The notes under the pieces are model-generated. The model was not told where the DNA came from, did not search any database, and was given only the letters and a program-made list of their open reading frames with translations. Made by a program: the position numbers and the translations under genes. 11,560 nucleotides of DNA from Prolixibacteraceae bacterium (lineage in GTDB: Bacteria; Bacteroidota; Bacteroidia; Bacteroidales; Prolixibacteraceae). Location of the stretch: assembly GCA_027858145.1 (NCBI GenBank), contig JAQIDF010000456.1:1-11560 (forward strand), in the 5' to 3' direction. Of this stretch, positions 1 through 6,236 are shown piece by piece (position 1 is the first letter of the stretch; the number at the start of each line of letters is the position of its first letter).

Positions 1-212
1 CATTTTGATGTTGTCATATATCAATCTTTATAAAAATGTTTGAGTAAATATAACATTAAAAGCACGTAACAGTTTTTGAAAAGCAGATTATTATTTTGTT
101 TAAAGTCAAATAATATTTAATTTTATCATTAATAGACAGATTTTATCATAATAACATTTTTTTATCTAATATTGAACAATCAAAATGTAAAACCTCTTAA
201 CTCTTAAACACA
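1..212. other. AT-rich non-coding region upstream of the RCC1 gene
   Basis: No convincing gene is seen. The stretch is extremely AT-rich. It contains an exact 10-bp direct repeat, ATTTTATCAT, at 120-129 and 140-149, spaced 20 bp (about two helical turns). The best match to a Bacteroidetes -7 element is TAATATTG at 167-174, one base off TAnnTTTG, with no good -33 partner, so no promoter is assigned. The leader just before the ATG is A/C-rich with no Shine-Dalgarno sequence, which is normal for the phylum. Confidence 0.5.
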
Positions 213-878
213 ATGCATTTTAAAACCAGACCTTTTTTTTATTTATTCATTTTTGTCTTAATAAATACAATTACCACAGCTCAAGATTTTCGTTCATCTA
301 AAATTTTAGATTTTTCAACTTCAGGAAAAAATGTTTTCGCAACTGATCAGAACGGGAACATATGGGCTTGGGGAGCAAATAATAATACAATAAACACAGA
401 TTCTGAAACAATTATTAAAAAACCTTTTTTTTTAGGAAATTCTTTTAAAAAAATACAACCATTTGAATCCTACACATTAGCCATTGATAACAATAATCAT
501 TTTTGGTCATGGGGAAAAACAGAAAGTAAATACAGTTCTGTGGTTTATCCAAAAACTAAACAATCAAACAGGTTAGAGATATTACAAATAAATAGTGGAG
601 TATTTATTGATATAAAAGGAAAACTCTTCACGTTTGATAAAACAAAGCTCAACAACGATCTCAATTACGAAGAATGGACAAGTGCGATAATGGAGGAAAA
701 AACATTTACACACGTAACCTCAAGCGATAGGCACACAATAGCTATTGACAGCAAAGGTCGTGCATGGGGATGGGGAACAAACTCGGATTATCAACTTGGA
801 GACTCTGTTAACTCAAGATACGACACACCTATAAATATTCTGCCAGATAAAAAATTTATAACTATATCAGCTGGCTAA
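213..878 (+). CDS. N-terminal fragment of the RCC1-repeat protein (signal peptide and four repeats)
   Basis: This 221-residue piece starts with a clear Sec signal peptide: basic MHFKTR, a hydrophobic FFYLFIFVLI core, then small polar residues to about TTAQ at 21-24. Four RCC1-type units follow, recognised by the pattern A-I-D-x(3-4)-W-x-W-G, for example WAWGANN near 51-57 and WGWGTNSDYQLGD near 187-199; the third is degenerate (FIDIKGKLFTF). It ends in S-A-G at the start of the fifth unit. A stand-alone product would be exported but would carry only part of a propeller and no T9SS sorting domain, so it is probably unstable or non-functional. Confidence 0.6.
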   Translation: MHFKTRPFFYLFIFVLINTITTAQDFRSSKILDFSTSGKNVFATDQNGNIWAWGANNNTINTDSETIIKKPFFLGNSFKKIQPFESYTLAIDNNNHFWSWGKTESKYSSVVYPKTKQSNRLEILQINSGVFIDIKGKLFTFDKTKLNNDLNYEEWTSAIMEEKTFTHVTSSDRHTIAIDSKGRAWGWGTNSDYQLGDSVNSRYDTPINILPDKKFITISAG

Positions 879-887
879 TTTTATACA

Positions 888-3254
888 ATGGCAATAGATT
901 CAAATCAAAATTTATGGGGATGGGGTGATAATTATAATATGAAAGCATCTGGAAATAACAATAAAAAAAACATTCTTCCAACCCACCTAATTGACTCAAT
1001 AAAATTCAACCTGGTTTCAGCTGGAAATAATCACACTCTTGCAGTTGACACAAAAAACAATGTTTGGGCATGGGGAAGAAACTTTGAAGGTGAATTAGGT
1101 ATAGGATATAATTCAGAAAGTAAAACTCCAAGAATAATTTTCAAAAGTGATAGTATTAAAAAGATAAAAGCGATAGAAGGTTTGTCAATAATCCTTGAAG
1201 ATAATGGTAAATTATGGATCTTTGGAGATAACACTTATAGTCAATCTGCCAATGGTAGGTCCTACAAAGAAAATCAACCAACACTTTCATTTCAATCAAC
1301 ACCATCTTCAAATGTATTTCCTGGATATTACCATACCATCATAATCAATAAGGAAAATAGTCCTATGAGTTTAGGAAGATATATATTTGGACAATTAGGT
1401 TATGATATCAATTCTAATGTACACTATCCCACAAACATTCCTATAAATAAAAAAATAAAAAAAGCAGCGGCTGGAGAAAACTTTTCCCTTGTTATTGATG
1501 AAGACAATCACATCTGGTCTTGGGGACTTAATTATCAGGGACAATTAGGACATTGGTATTCTGCCAATACTTTTAATGGATATAGCACTCCTATTAAAAT
1601 ATCAAATATTAAATTTAAAGAGGTCGTTGCCGGTCAAAAACATGTATTAGCCATTGACGAGACAGGTCAACTTTGGGCTTGGGGGAGCAACTCTGACAGA
1701 CAAGTTGGGAATGACTCTAAATATTCTACTGCTAGTCTCACTCAAATCAACAATGGGATTAAATATGAAAAAATATCAAGTTTTTGGAGAAGTTCATATG
1801 CCATAGATGAAAATGGTCAACTTTGGGCTTGGGGCAATTCGGAAAATTATCAGTTAGGCAATGGTTGGAAATCCACACGAAGTTCCCCTATTAAAGTCTT
1901 GACCAATAAAATAATAACCAATGTCTTTGCTGGTGCGAAACATGTTTTAGCTCTTGATAACAACAATACATTATGGGCGTGGGGTCTAAATGAAAATGGT
2001 CAACTTGGTATTGATAAAAACGACTATGTTGCATGGTCACCATCGATTGTTTCTACTGAAAACAATATAGATACTTGCGCGGCCGGAGCGAAACACACTC
2101 TATTACTAGATAAACATGGAAAGTTGTGGGTAACTGGTGACAATACTTATGGACAGTTAGGGCTGGACAATAAAGAAAACATCTTCAAACCAACTTTTTT
2201 GATGCAGAATATAAAATACATCGCATGTGGAGCTTATAACTCCTTTGCAATAGACAGCCTAGAAAATATATGGGTGTGGGGACGTAATAGTTATGGCCAG
2301 CTAGGTTTAAATGGAGGTGTGATCAACACAAAACCAACCCACGTCAACTATTGTTATAACAAATTAGAAATAATCTCAGATTTTGATACTCCACAATGCC
2401 CCGGAAAAACGGTAAAATTATATACATCAAACTATTTTGCAAATCATCATTGGTCCACTGGAGAAAAAAAGGACACTATTGAAGTAAACAAAAACAGTAT
2501 AATAAAACTTACTGCCGGTTCAAACAATAATTGTCTTAAGGAGTGGAAAGATTCAATAATCGTTAATTTCTTGGAGCTGCCAGAACTTAAGATACACAGC
2601 AATCTCGACATGCCACAATGTGAGGGTATTCCAATTCAACTTCATATTTCTGAACCATTTAAGAATGCTAATTGGTCAAATGGTTTAACTCACGATACAA
2701 TAATAATCAATAATCCTGGCAAATATAATGTCATCGCAAGCGACAGCTTCGGATGCAAAGATAATTGGAATGCATCAATTGATATTGAGTATTATAATCT
2801 ACCAGAGCAACCAGAAATTTTTCATGTAGATAACTTGATATATTCATCATGGAAAGACAGCAATATATGGTTCTTAGATGGAAATAAATTAGATATAACT
2901 AATGATACAATTACACTTTCATCGTCAGGGTTATATACTGCACAAGCAATAAACAAACATGGATGCTTATCTCCATTATCTAACAAAATGGAAGTTACAA
3001 TAACAAACAATGATCATATTTCTAATAATATAATTATTCAACCTAATCCAGCAGATGACTATATTCATATCACGGGCATACCCTTGTATCATAATAATAC
3101 CATATGTTTGTATGACATTAATGGCACACTATTAAAAAAATTAAAATTAAATAGTCCTGAGATTCTAATTGACATTTCATCTTTAAAAACTGGTACATAT
3201 ATTGTTGTTTTAAACAATCAATTTAATGAATCAAGAAAAATATTGAAGAAATAA
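888..3254 (+). CDS. C-terminal fragment: RCC1 repeats, Ig-like segments, T9SS sorting domain
   Basis: The reading frame stays open for 788 codons after the TAA, and an ATG lies three codons downstream of that stop. It carries ten further RCC1-like units (W-A-W-G / W-S-W-G motifs about every 50-60 residues up to about residue 480). Next come Ig-like or PKD-like segments with paired cysteines (Q-C-P-G-K, Q-C-E-G-I, F-G-C-K-D, H-G-C-L-S). The end is a typical T9SS type A domain: QPNPADDYIHI, then LYDINGTLL, then the final S-S-L-K-T-G-T-Y-I-V-V-L and a basic tail. This fragment has no signal peptide, so even if translation restarts it would stay in the cytoplasm and its sorting domain could not be used. 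The well-preserved frame suggests the interruption is recent or an artefact. Confidence 0.65.
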   Translation: MAIDSNQNLWGWGDNYNMKASGNNNKKNILPTHLIDSIKFNLVSAGNNHTLAVDTKNNVWAWGRNFEGELGIGYNSESKTPRIIFKSDSIKKIKAIEGLSIILEDNGKLWIFGDNTYSQSANGRSYKENQPTLSFQSTPSSNVFPGYYHTIIINKENSPMSLGRYIFGQLGYDINSNVHYPTNIPINKKIKKAAAGENFSLVIDEDNHIWSWGLNYQGQLGHWYSANTFNGYSTPIKISNIKFKEVVAGQKHVLAIDETGQLWAWGSNSDRQVGNDSKYSTASLTQINNGIKYEKISSFWRSSYAIDENGQLWAWGNSENYQLGNGWKSTRSSPIKVLTNKIITNVFAGAKHVLALDNNNTLWAWGLNENGQLGIDKNDYVAWSPSIVSTENNIDTCAAGAKHTLLLDKHGKLWVTGDNTYGQLGLDNKENIFKPTFLMQNIKYIACGAYNSFAIDSLENIWVWGRNSYGQLGLNGGVINTKPTHVNYCYNKLEIISDFDTPQCPGKTVKLYTSNYFANHHWSTGEKKDTIEVNKNSIIKLTAGSNNNCLKEWKDSIIVNFLELPELKIHSNLDMPQCEGIPIQLHISEPFKNANWSNGLTHDTIIINNPGKYNVIASDSFGCKDNWNASIDIEYYNLPEQPEIFHVDNLIYSSWKDSNIWFLDGNKLDITNDTITLSSSGLYTAQAINKHGCLSPLSNKMEVTITNNDHISNNIIIQPNPADDYIHITGIPLYHNNTICLYDINGTLLKKLKLNSPEILIDISSLKTGTYIVVLNNQFNESRKILKK

Positions 3255-3308
3255 AGGATATAAACTTAAAGATTTACAAGGAATTATATCACAACCAAAT
3301 CAAATACA

Positions 3309-4070
3309 ATGAAAATAATATCATGGAATGTAAACGGCATACGTGCCATTACCAAAAAGAACTTTTTTGCCGATATTGAAGCCTTAGCCCCCGACATACT
3401 GTGCGTGCAGGAAACAAAAGCGCAGGATGGTCAGGTTACCGAAGCGCTCGAACCACTTAACGGCTACCACATTTATTCAAATTCGGCCGAAAAGAAAGGA
3501 TATTCGGGAACGGCCATCCTGTCGAAAAAAGAGCCGCTATCGATATCAAAAGGCATTGGCATTGACAACCACGACAATGAAGGCCGTGTGCTATGTGCTG
3601 AATATGAAAACTTTTACTTAGTTACAGTGTATGTTCCAAATTCGGGAAGCGAATTGAAAAGACTGGATTACCGCCAGCAGTGGGATGTAAGTTTTCTGAA
3701 TTACCTGAAAGAACTCGAAAAAAAGAAACCGGTAGTTGTTTGCGGTGATTTCAATGTAGCTCACAAACCCATTGACCTGGCACGACCGAAAGCCAATTAC
3801 AACAAACATGCGGGATACATGCAGGAAGAAATTGATGGTATGGATCGTTTCACAAGCAACGGCCTTGTAGATTCTTTTCGACACTTTTATCCAGATAAAA
3901 CCGATGCATATACCTGGTGGAGTTATCGTGCCGGAGCACGTGGTAAAAACGTAGGCTGGAGGATTGATTATTTTCTGGTTAGCGAAGGTATTATCTCAAA
4001 TATTAAATCAGCTGACATTAACAGTGATATTATGGGAAGCGACCATTGCCCCATAGCATTAGAACTATAA
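3309..4070 (+). CDS. xth: Exodeoxyribonuclease III (Xth, ExoIII/APE1 family AP endonuclease)
   Basis: This is the base-excision repair enzyme that cuts DNA 5' to abasic sites and has 3'-to-5' exonuclease and 3'-phosphatase activity; it is cytoplasmic and Mg-dependent. At 253 residues it has normal family length. All signature residues are visible: N7 in SWNVNG, E35 in VQETK (metal ligand), Y108 in VYVPN, D147 and N149 in GDFNVAH, D220 in WRIDYFL, and the D245-H246 pair in GSDHCPI. The start at 3309 gives the canonical M-K-I-I-S-W-N beginning. The 54-bp gap before it is A-rich with no Shine-Dalgarno sequence. It is probably a single-gene unit. Its last three codons and stop form the left end of a direct repeat that recurs after the qmoC-like gene. 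Confidence 0.96.
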   Translation: MKIISWNVNGIRAITKKNFFADIEALAPDILCVQETKAQDGQVTEALEPLNGYHIYSNSAEKKGYSGTAILSKKEPLSISKGIGIDNHDNEGRVLCAEYENFYLVTVYVPNSGSELKRLDYRQQWDVSFLNYLKELEKKKPVVVCGDFNVAHKPIDLARPKANYNKHAGYMQEEIDGMDRFTSNGLVDSFRHFYPDKTDAYTWWSYRAGARGKNVGWRIDYFLVSEGIISNIKSADINSDIMGSDHCPIALEL

Positions 4071-4099
4071 CTATAAAAAAGCAATAGGATACAATCGCT
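4058..4099 (+). repeat. Direct repeat copy 1 (xth 3' end plus orphan terminator arm)
   Basis: These 42 nt match 10955-10997 with two substitutions (4068 T/C, 4072 T/C) and one A-run length difference; 25 nt (4075-4099) are exactly identical. The copy begins in the last codons of xth (TTA GAA CTA TAA) and runs through an A6 tract into GCAATAGGATACAATCGCT. In copy 2 the same sequence is the 5' arm of a complete terminator hairpin. Here the matching 3' arm (TCCTATTGCTTTT) is missing, so this copy looks like a broken terminator. Confidence 0.85.
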
Positions 4100-4103
4100 C
4101 CAA

Positions 4104-4141
4104 TGGCTGTCATCAACTTAGAACACAGGTTGATACGGCCA
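4104..4141. terminator. Possible hairpin between convergent xth and crp/fnr genes
   Basis: TGGCTGT-C-ATCAAC (4104-4117) pairs with GTTGATACGGCCA (4129-4141). This gives about 13 bp with one bulged C and one G-U pair, closing an 11-nt loop. It lies in the 77-bp gap between two convergent genes, where a bidirectional terminator is expected. No U-tract directly follows the stem on either strand; on the minus strand a T6 run lies about 24 nt further on. It may therefore be a weak or factor-assisted terminator, or only a stabilising 3' stem. Confidence 0.45.
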
Positions 4142-4147
4142 AACCTA

Positions 4148-4825
4148 TTAACTGTTATCGCTAATCCACTGAAGTTTCTTCTTGTCGATAATTTTTACTT
4201 TTTTACCGGTTATTAAAATGACGCCATCACTTTCGAACTCGCTAAGAATACGGCTAACACTTTCCCTGCTGGTATCAATTAAATTGCCTATTTCGTTGCG
4301 CGACAGAGGTATATTAAAGGATGTAGCGTTATAAATACGATTACTTAAATCGAGCAAAACATCTGCAATATTGCTCCTTATCTGTTTTTGTGTTCGAGCG
4401 GCACATTTCCTGAATGACTCAATTTCATAATTGCAAAGCATTAGCATTATTTCGTAGGCAAACTTATCATTTTGAGCCAACAGGTTCTTAAAGGTTGCCA
4501 GATCGATAAAACATACCAATGATGGTTCAACTACGGTTACCGAGTAATTGTTTATTTTATCGCCAAAAGTATTGGGTATTCCTAAATAGGTAGGCGCTTT
4601 AATCAATTTAATAATTTGTTCGTGATAAGGCCCTGTGATATGGATTTTGGCAAGTCCTGTTTTCAAATATGCAATATTCGAAGACAAAGCCCCCTGCCGC
4701 ATCAACAAATCTCCTTTTTTTAAAGCAACTGACGCACAGCCAATTGATAACTGATAGATTTGTGACCCTGTCAACTTTCTTGCTGCATTAGATTTATAAA
4801 TGCATTTTTCACAATTGTTTACCAT
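4148..4825 (-). CDS. Crp/Fnr-family transcriptional regulator
   Basis: A 225-residue protein with an N-terminal cyclic-nucleotide-binding-like beta-roll (about 20-125), a long dimerisation helix (about 115-150) and a C-terminal winged helix (about 150-218). The recognition helix reads T-S-R-E-S-V-S-R-I-L near 185-194, with R187, E188 and R192 in the positions that read TGTGA in E. coli CRP. The N-terminus has C5-x2-C8, and C105 (P-S-L-V-C-F-I-D) aligns with the cluster ligand C122 of E. coli FNR. The third N-terminal FNR cysteine is absent, so Fe-S binding is uncertain. The ATG at 4825 is preferred over an upstream GTG at 4873 because the predicted promoter lies between them. It is divergent from the sulfur/Qmo-like operon, which it very likely controls, and it probably also regulates itself. 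Confidence 0.9.
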   Translation of the reverse strand: MVNNCEKCIYKSNAARKLTGSQIYQLSIGCASVALKKGDLLMRQGALSSNIAYLKTGLAKIHITGPYHEQIIKLIKAPTYLGIPNTFGDKINNYSVTVVEPSLVCFIDLATFKNLLAQNDKFAYEIMLMLCNYEIESFRKCAARTQKQIRSNIADVLLDLSNRIYNATSFNIPLSRNEIGNLIDTSRESVSRILSEFESDGVILITGKKVKIIDKKKLQWISDNS

Positions 4826-4845
4826 ATTTTCCTGTATAAATTTTC

Positions 4846-4876
4846 CAAACTTACAAAATGTGATACGAATCACAAA
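4846..4876 (-). promoter_or_regulatory. Bacteroidetes-type promoter of the crp/fnr gene
   Basis: Read on the minus strand, TTTG at 4876-4873 (-33 element) is followed after 19 nt by TAAGTTTG at 4853-4846, an exact match to the Bacteroidetes -7 consensus TAnnTTTG. The predicted transcription start, about 4841, leaves a leader of roughly 16 nt before the ATG at 4825. The Crp/Fnr palindrome fills the spacer and overlaps the -33 element. Confidence 0.65.
4859..4874. promoter_or_regulatory. Crp/Fnr-type operator, perfect palindrome TGTGAT-N4-ATCACA
   Basis: TGTGATACGAATCACA has two perfect 6-bp inverted half-sites around a 4-bp centre and matches the CRP layout TGTGA-N6-TCACA exactly. It lies in the divergent region between the regulator and the dsrE-like gene, with its centre 41 bp upstream of the regulator ATG and 95 bp upstream of the dsrE-like ATG. 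It sits inside the regulator's predicted promoter, which suggests self-repression. For the operon an upstream (class I-like) activating position is plausible. No other such palindrome was noticed in the window by eye. Confidence 0.75.
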
Positions 4877-4917
4877 ATAATGTAGCGAGCATCACTCCAT
4901 AATATCTAAATATGAAG

Positions 4918-4936
4918 ATAGTTTGATGTTAGTTTG
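4918..4936 (+). promoter_or_regulatory. Tentative promoter region of the dsrE-tusA-qmo operon
   Basis: Two imperfect -7 candidates are seen: ATAGTTTG at 4918-4925 and TTAGTTTG at 4929-4936 (one base off TAnnTTTG). Starts after these would lie about 64 and 75 bp from the centre of the TGTGAT/ATCACA palindrome, close to class I CRP activator spacing. No clear -33 TTTG accompanies either, as expected for an activator-dependent promoter, but the assignment is weak. Confidence 0.3.
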
Positions 4937-4961
4937 CACAAGTAAATTAATCAATAATAAA

Positions 4962-5537
4962 ATGACAGAATTAGAACAAAACGTTGAGCAACAGATTAAG
5001 CAACTTCAGGAAGAAGTTGCCCAACTAAAAAGCAAAATAGAAGCTGTTGAGAACACGAATAAAGATCAGTTATCAATGGCTGTTGTGTCGGGGGATATGG
5101 ACAAAATTTTAGCCACAATGGTTATTGCACTTGCCGCTGCTGCTATGGATACCGAGGTGAAATTATTCTTTTCATTTTGGTCACTCTCGGCTCTTAGGGA
5201 TAAAAATAAAACTGCACCAAACAAAAACCTGATTTCAAAAATGTTTGGAATGATGCTACCTAAAGGAAGAAACAAATTAAAACTGTCTAAATTAAATATG
5301 GCAGGAATGGGACCAATGATGATCAAATCATTGATGAAAAAGCAAAATGTTCTTTCATTGGATGAAATGTTTAAGCAGGCCGATGAGCTAGGAGTTGAGA
5401 TTACGATATGCGAAATGTCGATGAATCTTATGGGCTTCAAAAAAGAAGAAATGATCGATTATTCCCACCTTCGCTATGCAGGTGCAGCCACCTTTGTTGG
5501 TGATGCGGGAGAAAGTAGTGCTCAATTATTCATATAA
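4962..5537 (+). CDS. DsrE2-type (DsrE/DsrF/DrsH-like) sulfur-carrier protein
   Basis: From the ATG at 4962 this is 191 residues. An N-terminal coiled coil (about 1-33, rich in Q/E/L/K) precedes a DsrE-like domain. Family marks are a small hydrophobic helix after S-G-D-M-D-K-I-L (about 43-62, A-A-A-A-M-D), F-F-S-F-W-S at 69-74, and C150 in ITICEMSMNLMG, the likely persulfide-carrying cysteine. Members of this family pass sulfane sulfur to and from TusA and rhodaneses in the cytoplasm, sometimes at the membrane. A TTG at 4923 would add 13 residues, but the conserved part and A-rich leader favour 4962. It is the first gene of the operon, 31 bp before tusA, which supports partnership with TusA. 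Earlier annotation might call it a peroxiredoxin-family or DsrE/F/H protein. Confidence 0.85.
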   Translation: MTELEQNVEQQIKQLQEEVAQLKSKIEAVENTNKDQLSMAVVSGDMDKILATMVIALAAAAMDTEVKLFFSFWSLSALRDKNKTAPNKNLISKMFGMMLPKGRNKLKLSKLNMAGMGPMMIKSLMKKQNVLSLDEMFKQADELGVEITICEMSMNLMGFKKEEMIDYSHLRYAGAATFVGDAGESSAQLFI

Positions 5538-5568
5538 AAGAATTCATAACACATAAAACATTGATATC

Positions 5569-5823
5569 ATGACACAAGACGAATTAAAAGGATTAGAAGT
5601 TGCAAAATCAGTTGATGCAAGAGGAACCGCATGTCCGGGGCCATTATTGGAAGCAAAAAAGGCCATTGGTACAATTAGTACAGGTGATATTATGGAGATT
5701 CTATCAGCCGATGAAGGAACACGAGTTGACATTCCAAAATGGTGTACTAAAAAAGGCCATGAATATTTAGGATCAGTTGAAGAAAGTGGATTTTTCAAAA
5801 TCTTCATGAAAAAAAATAAGTAG
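5569..5823 (+). CDS. tusA: TusA-family sulfurtransferase
   Basis: An 84-residue protein, the usual size for TusA. The hallmark C-P-x-P motif is C22-P23-G24-P25 in R-G-T-A-C-P-G-P-L-L-E-A-K; C22 would carry the persulfide. A second cysteine, C59, lies in I-P-K-W-C-T-K-K-G-H-E, a position often cysteine in respiratory/dissimilatory TusA relatives. TusA is a cytoplasmic sulfur carrier with many partners; next to dsrE2 and Hdr/Qmo-like genes it points to sulfur energy metabolism rather than tRNA thiolation, though this is contextual. It lies 31 bp after dsrE2 and 3 bp before the mvhD-like gene, so cotranscription is very likely. Confidence 0.93.
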   Translation: MTQDELKGLEVAKSVDARGTACPGPLLEAKKAIGTISTGDIMEILSADEGTRVDIPKWCTKKGHEYLGSVEESGFFKIFMKKNK

Positions 5824-5826
5824 AAA

Positions 5827-6231
5827 ATGCCAAATACAGCACCACAAAAAGCAAAAATTCTGGTTTTCTCTACTGAAAAAATTTCTGACCCTGCCATCGA
5901 TATGGCGGGGTTACTAAAATTACATTATCCACCTACAGTAAATACCATTACTTTGCCCTGTTCGAGTGGTGTGAAACCCAGATGGATTTTACACGCATTT
6001 GAGAAAGGCTTTGATGGGGTATTTATTGCAGCTGATGGAAGCGATTGCTCATATGGCGAAAGCTGTACTGAAAAAACGGGAAATATTGTGGCAAAAACAC
6101 ATGAGATGATGAAAGAACGGAACATAGATCCAGCTCGTTTAAAAATGGCTGCACTTTGTTCTGTTTGTAGCGAGGCTTTTGTAAAACATGTGAAAAGTTT
6201 TAACGAGTATCTGATTAAATCTTCGAAGTAA
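5827..6231 (+). CDS. MvhD-like [2Fe-2S] electron-transfer subunit (hydrogenase iron-sulfur subunit family)
   Basis: A 134-residue stand-alone MvhD/FrhD-type domain. Family marks are the opening A-K-I-L-V-F-S-T-E, C45 in T-L-P-C-S-S-G-V-K-P, W-I-L-H-A-F-E-K-G-F-D-G-V at 53-65, C74 and C80 in S-D-C-S-Y-G-E-S-C, and C111/C114 in A-A-L-C-S-V-C-S. The family carries a [2Fe-2S] cluster that passes electrons between HdrA and a partner such as a hydrogenase, formate dehydrogenase or QmoC. In sulfate reducers the same domain is the C-terminal part of QmoB; here it is a separate gene ahead of qmoA-like, while the QmoB-like protein lacks it. The family's usual G-C before the D-C-H-Y segment is A-D here. 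It is 3 bp after tusA and 5 bp before qmoA-like. Confidence 0.88.
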   Translation: MPNTAPQKAKILVFSTEKISDPAIDMAGLLKLHYPPTVNTITLPCSSGVKPRWILHAFEKGFDGVFIAADGSDCSYGESCTEKTGNIVAKTHEMMKERNIDPARLKMAALCSVCSEAFVKHVKSFNEYLIKSSK

Positions 6232-6236
6232 CAAAT

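Larger units (their letters stand above)
213..3254 (+). pseudogene. Secreted RCC1-repeat / T9SS-sorted protein interrupted by an in-frame stop
   Basis: The frames 213-878 and 888-3254 are in the same reading phase and join as one 1,014-codon gene with a TAA at codon 222 (876-878). The stop falls inside a repeat unit: S-A-G-stop-F-Y-T-M-A-I-D lines up without gaps with S-A-G-N-N-H-T-L-A-V-D of the next unit, so a single base substitution is enough (for example GAA, AAA or CAA to TAA). The joined product has a signal peptide (about 1-23), 14 RCC1-like units (which would suit two seven-bladed propellers), two or three Ig-like segments, and a T9SS type A sorting domain. It would be exported to the cell surface or medium; its substrate or partner is unknown. 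The interruption may be a true nonsense mutation, a sequencing error, or a stop that is read through. The gene is more AT-rich than xth next to it. Confidence 0.75.

Noticed and set aside
3257..3290. GATATAA...TTATATC inverted repeat between the RCC1 gene and xth
   Set aside because: Only 7 bp, nearly all A/T, with a 20-nt loop and no T-tract; easily chance in AT-rich DNA, so not called a terminator.
4826..4873. GTG start at 4873 adding 16 residues to the Crp/Fnr regulator
   Set aside because: The consensus promoter and the palindrome lie within this stretch, and the predicted transcript begins downstream of it; the ATG at 4825 gives a normal family N-terminus.
4923..4961. TTG start at 4923 for the DsrE2-type protein
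   Set aside because: It would use a rare start codon, and the added residues overlap the likely promoter; the ATG at 4962 follows a typical A-rich leader.
5066..5440. Long minus-strand frame opposite the DsrE2-type gene (and similar ones opposite tusA, the mvhD-like gene and the qmo-like genes)
   Set aside because: Shadow frames of clear genes, with no protein family features and no promoter signals of their own.
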